A stretch of 6,609 nucleotides of DNA. Source: Syntrophomonas sp. (lineage in GTDB: Bacteria; Bacillota; Syntrophomonadia; Syntrophomonadales; Syntrophomonadaceae). Location: positions 6,869-13,477 of the forward strand of contig JAQUUV010000036.1 of NCBI GenBank assembly GCA_028693695.1, given 5' to 3'. Positions 4,689 to 6,609 of this stretch are shown in pieces (the first letter of the stretch is position 1; each line of letters begins with the position of its first letter). The notes under the pieces are model-generated. The model was not told the DNA's origin. It did not search any database and saw only the letters and a program-made list of their open reading frames with translations. The position numbers and the translations under genes were made by a program.

Positions 4689-5711
4689 TTATCCGGTAAT
4701 TATTCCATTAAATACAGCCAAAAGGAACACCGCGTAGAAAACTCCGCAAAGTAATAACATACCTGCGCTAACATGTTTTCTATTGATTAATTGAAAATAT
4801 AACATAGCAGCAGCGCCCAAGGTTAATATCGCAGATATAAAAGCACCCGAATTCAACTGCCAGTCAGTTAAAAATATACCTAGAGCAGGAATCAAAGAAC
4901 TCTGAAACACCATGGCTCCAGTAATATTTCCCAGAGCCAGGGTATCTTTCTCACGAGATATCCAGATAACACTATTGAACTTCTCCGGTAGCTCGGTGGC
5001 AATAGGAGTAATAATTAGGGCCAATACGAAAGCAGGCACACCGTAAGTCAGAGCTACAATTTCTATGGAGTGAACAAAAAGATTCGCTCCCATAACAATG
5101 CAAAACAAGGCTAATAATACCTGCAATCCAACTCTCAGTGCCGGTGGCGTTTCATGATGGCGGGCAAAATAACAGGGTGGAATATCTGATTCGGATTCTA
5201 GATCCCTTTCCTCGGCTAGCATGGTATATACATACCAAATATATGATACAACCATAAATGCACCTATCATTAACTGCCAGCGTCGCAATTCAGGCGGGAT
5301 TGAGCCAGCTAAAACCGCTGCCGTAAAAACAATCATAAAAAAACTCAAATCACGACTCATACTAGAATAGTCCGCAATTACTTTAATACCGGTCCTGCGC
5401 CTCCTCCTAAAGATAATCACTGCCATACCAGTAACAAACATCGCCAGGGTTGACAACATTAAAGGCGCTCCTAAAATTGCTCCGATACCTATTGCGTTAC
5501 CCTCAGATCCTCGTGCGAATACGATAGCAATAATTGGTATAATAGTTTCCGGTAGAGCAGTACCTACCGCTGCTAAGACACTGCCAACCGCACCTTCAGA
5601 TAAGTCAAATAATTTGCCCAGCCATTCAACACCATTGACAAATAATTCTGCTCCTAAAAGTATAATTCCCAAACTAATAACCAGAATAGCAATATCACTC
5701 ATAATAACCAA
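4689..5711 (-). CDS. Divergent Na+/Ca2+-exchanger-family (CaCA) membrane protein
   Basis: A polytopic inner-membrane protein of 340 residues with about ten hydrophobic segments in two inverted halves separated by a hydrophilic loop (roughly 165-192). Alpha-1 holds VGTALPE (E55) and alpha-2 holds TPIATELPE (E243), the glutamates that line the cation site in CaCA exchangers such as NCX_Mj. The second half of each repeat is altered: the usual GSNIF is GAPLM at 81-85 and GAMVFQ at 265-270, with Q270 where NCX_Mj has an acidic residue. Cation exchange is therefore likely, but the ion is uncertain. A run of five arginines (102-106) follows the third segment, fitting a cytoplasmic side. TTG at 5711 is chosen because GAGAGG lies 5 nt upstream; ATG at 5702 is possible but 14 nt away. 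The gene is 19 nt after the phosphatase gene. Confidence 0.85.
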   Translation of the reverse strand: MVIMSDIAILVISLGIILLGAELFVNGVEWLGKLFDLSEGAVGSVLAAVGTALPETIIPIIAIVFARGSEGNAIGIGAILGAPLMLSTLAMFVTGMAVIIFRRRRRTGIKVIADYSSMSRDLSFFMIVFTAAVLAGSIPPELRRWQLMIGAFMVVSYIWYVYTMLAEERDLESESDIPPCYFARHHETPPALRVGLQVLLALFCIVMGANLFVHSIEIVALTYGVPAFVLALIITPIATELPEKFNSVIWISREKDTLALGNITGAMVFQSSLIPALGIFLTDWQLNSGAFISAILTLGAAAMLYFQLINRKHVSAGMLLLCGVFYAVFLLAVFNGIITG

Positions 5712-5716
5712 CCAAA

Positions 5717-5722
5717 CCTCTC
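5717..5722 (-). promoter_or_regulatory. Ribosome binding site bearing on the exchanger start
   Basis: GAGAGG (5722-5717, minus strand) lies 5 nt before TTG (5711) and 14 nt before ATG (5702). The short spacing favours TTG, but the site is imperfect, so the shorter protein beginning MSDIAILVISLG cannot be excluded. Confidence 0.5.
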
Positions 5723-5730
5723 TATCTCAC

Positions 5731-6504
5731 TTAATATTCTATGGGCGTAACTAGCTTCTCATGCTGGCTGAACCTCACCAGATACTTGTACCCGGCCTGG
5801 CGGGCAGACCGATAAGCTGCCTGTAACCCTTCCCCCATCTGATCTGGGTGGTGGGCATCGGAACCAAAAGTAATCGGTATACTATAATTAAACATCATAT
5901 TTACCAAATTGGATGCTGGATAAAGTTCTTCTACTGTCTTTCTTAAACCGGCACTGTTTATTTCTACTGCCAGGCCATACTTTTTAATCGCCTTCAAAAC
6001 TGGCTCCAGGTAGTAAAGTGATGTTCGCTTCCGAGGCCGGTGGCCCCATATTTTTACCAAATCAATATGTCCTACTACATCGAAGCAATCTGACTGAACC
6101 ATTTTCATCAGTATATTCGCATACTGAGCGTAAACTTCATCAATATCTCGATCATTAAATCCGGCTCGGTAATCAGGATGGTCAAAACCCCATCCATCTA
6201 TATAATGAACTGAACCTATAATATAATCATATTCCTGTGAGAGAATAATCTCTCTTATTTTTTCCTCGCGACCGGGGATGTAATCAACTTCCAACCCTAG
6301 CTTAATGTCAATGTTATTGCGCCGATTTATTTGTAATTTTTTAAAAAGATTAATGTCTACTAGCTCACTGTACTCGTCATGCTCGCTAAAACCAAGTTCC
6401 TGAATCCCTCTCTGGAAAGCTCGATCCAGAAATTCATTCAACCATTCCTGGCTATAAGGGTATTCCCCGTGAGCCGCCGCATGCACATGGTAATCCACCA
6501 GCAT
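5731..6504 (-). CDS. PHP-family histidinol-phosphatase-like phosphoesterase
   Basis: Predicted cytosolic metal-dependent phosphoesterase of the PHP superfamily. The best fit is histidinol-phosphatase of the HisJ/HisK type, which releases phosphate from L-histidinol phosphate in histidine synthesis. The length, 257 residues, is near the family's usual 260-270. Metal-binding motifs appear in order: DYHVH (H6, H8), SEHD (H42), LGLEVDYIPG (E72), GSVHYIDGWGFD (H100), VVGHIDLV (H146), EINSAGLRK (181-189) and GSDAHHP (D216, H218). The WGFD and EIN-SGLRK-like segments are characteristic of this branch. No other his gene is nearby, so another phosphorylated substrate is possible. The ATG at 6504 has GGAGGG 7 nt upstream, and the HxH motif sits at residues 6-8 as expected. 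It is the first visible gene of unit 1, followed after 19 nt by the exchanger gene. Confidence 0.88.
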   Translation of the reverse strand: MLVDYHVHAAAHGEYPYSQEWLNEFLDRAFQRGIQELGFSEHDEYSELVDINLFKKLQINRRNNIDIKLGLEVDYIPGREEKIREIILSQEYDYIIGSVHYIDGWGFDHPDYRAGFNDRDIDEVYAQYANILMKMVQSDCFDVVGHIDLVKIWGHRPRKRTSLYYLEPVLKAIKKYGLAVEINSAGLRKTVEELYPASNLVNMMFNYSIPITFGSDAHHPDQMGEGLQAAYRSARQAGYKYLVRFSQHEKLVTPIEY

Positions 6505-6522
6505 ATCGCGTCCCTCCCACTG

Positions 6523-6554
6523 CTCTTATCGTATTACATTTAAGCACTCTTATC
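6523..6554. repeat. Direct repeat of CTCTTATC upstream of the phosphatase gene
   Basis: CTCTTATC occurs at 6523-6530 and 6547-6554, a 24-bp period. One copy lies between the candidate -35 and -10 and the other downstream of the -10. This arrangement could be a paired regulator site, but eight-base repeats can arise by chance. Confidence 0.3.
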
Positions 6555-6566
6555 CCAATAAATCAA
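6538..6566 (-). promoter_or_regulatory. Weak candidate promoter of unit 1
   Basis: The minus strand has TTGATT (6566-6561) and TTAAAT (6543-6538) separated by 17 nt, each matching four of six consensus bases. Initiation would fall about 25 nt upstream of the phosphatase start. The 6505-6609 stretch holds no other gene I can support, but the window ends before the upstream gene is seen, so the operon may begin further up. Confidence 0.3.
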
Positions 6567-6609
6567 GCTAGGATGATAAAAGAACCGCAACCCTTTGTCA
6601 CGTATTGTG

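Overview
The window reads as a piece of a low-to-moderate GC Firmicutes chromosome, most likely an anaerobic member of the Clostridia. Evidence for this is a YlbF/YheA-family protein (a Firmicutes family), an NfnAB-type ferredoxin/NADPH transhydrogenase, a clostridial/E. coli-type hexameric glutamate dehydrogenase, strong AGGAGG-like ribosome binding sites and free use of TTG start codons. A syntrophic or fermentative relative of Syntrophomonas is a guess, not something the sequence proves. All genes lie on the minus strand, so transcription runs from high to low coordinates.

Unit 1 (6504 down to 4283): a PHP-family histidinol-phosphatase-like enzyme, a divergent Na+/Ca2+-exchanger-family membrane protein and a small helical YlbF/YheA-family protein. 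They are spaced by 19 and 27 nt and end at a strong Rho-independent terminator (4283-4304). They look like one operon but share no obvious pathway. The 105 bases upstream (6505-6609) hold a weak promoter candidate and a short direct repeat.

Unit 2 (4280 down to about 381): an AT-rich regulatory gap with a 25-bp dyad, then nfnA and nfnB overlapping by 19 nt, then a 150-nt gap with a good promoter, then gdhA and its terminator. NfnAB combines reduced ferredoxin and NADH to make NADPH. GdhA can use NADPH to fix ammonium onto 2-oxoglutarate. The two could therefore form a supply-and-use pair, and a near-identical 10-mer (TATAYTGTAT) lies at a similar distance upstream of both promoters.

Unit 3 (443 down to 1): a 409-bp AT-rich non-coding stretch. 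It holds the gdhA terminator, a second imperfect hairpin, a candidate promoter and a GC-rich hairpin with alternative pairing possibilities in the leader of a gene whose first 11 codons lie at the window edge. That gene cannot be identified.

I found no rRNA, tRNA, CRISPR, insertion sequence or phage gene. No completely new multi-gene system is evident. The most interesting material is regulatory: the shared motif upstream of nfnA and gdhA, the candidate attenuator before the truncated gene, paired TTG starts in nfnAB, and a ribosome binding site embedded in a cysteine-rich NfnA tail.
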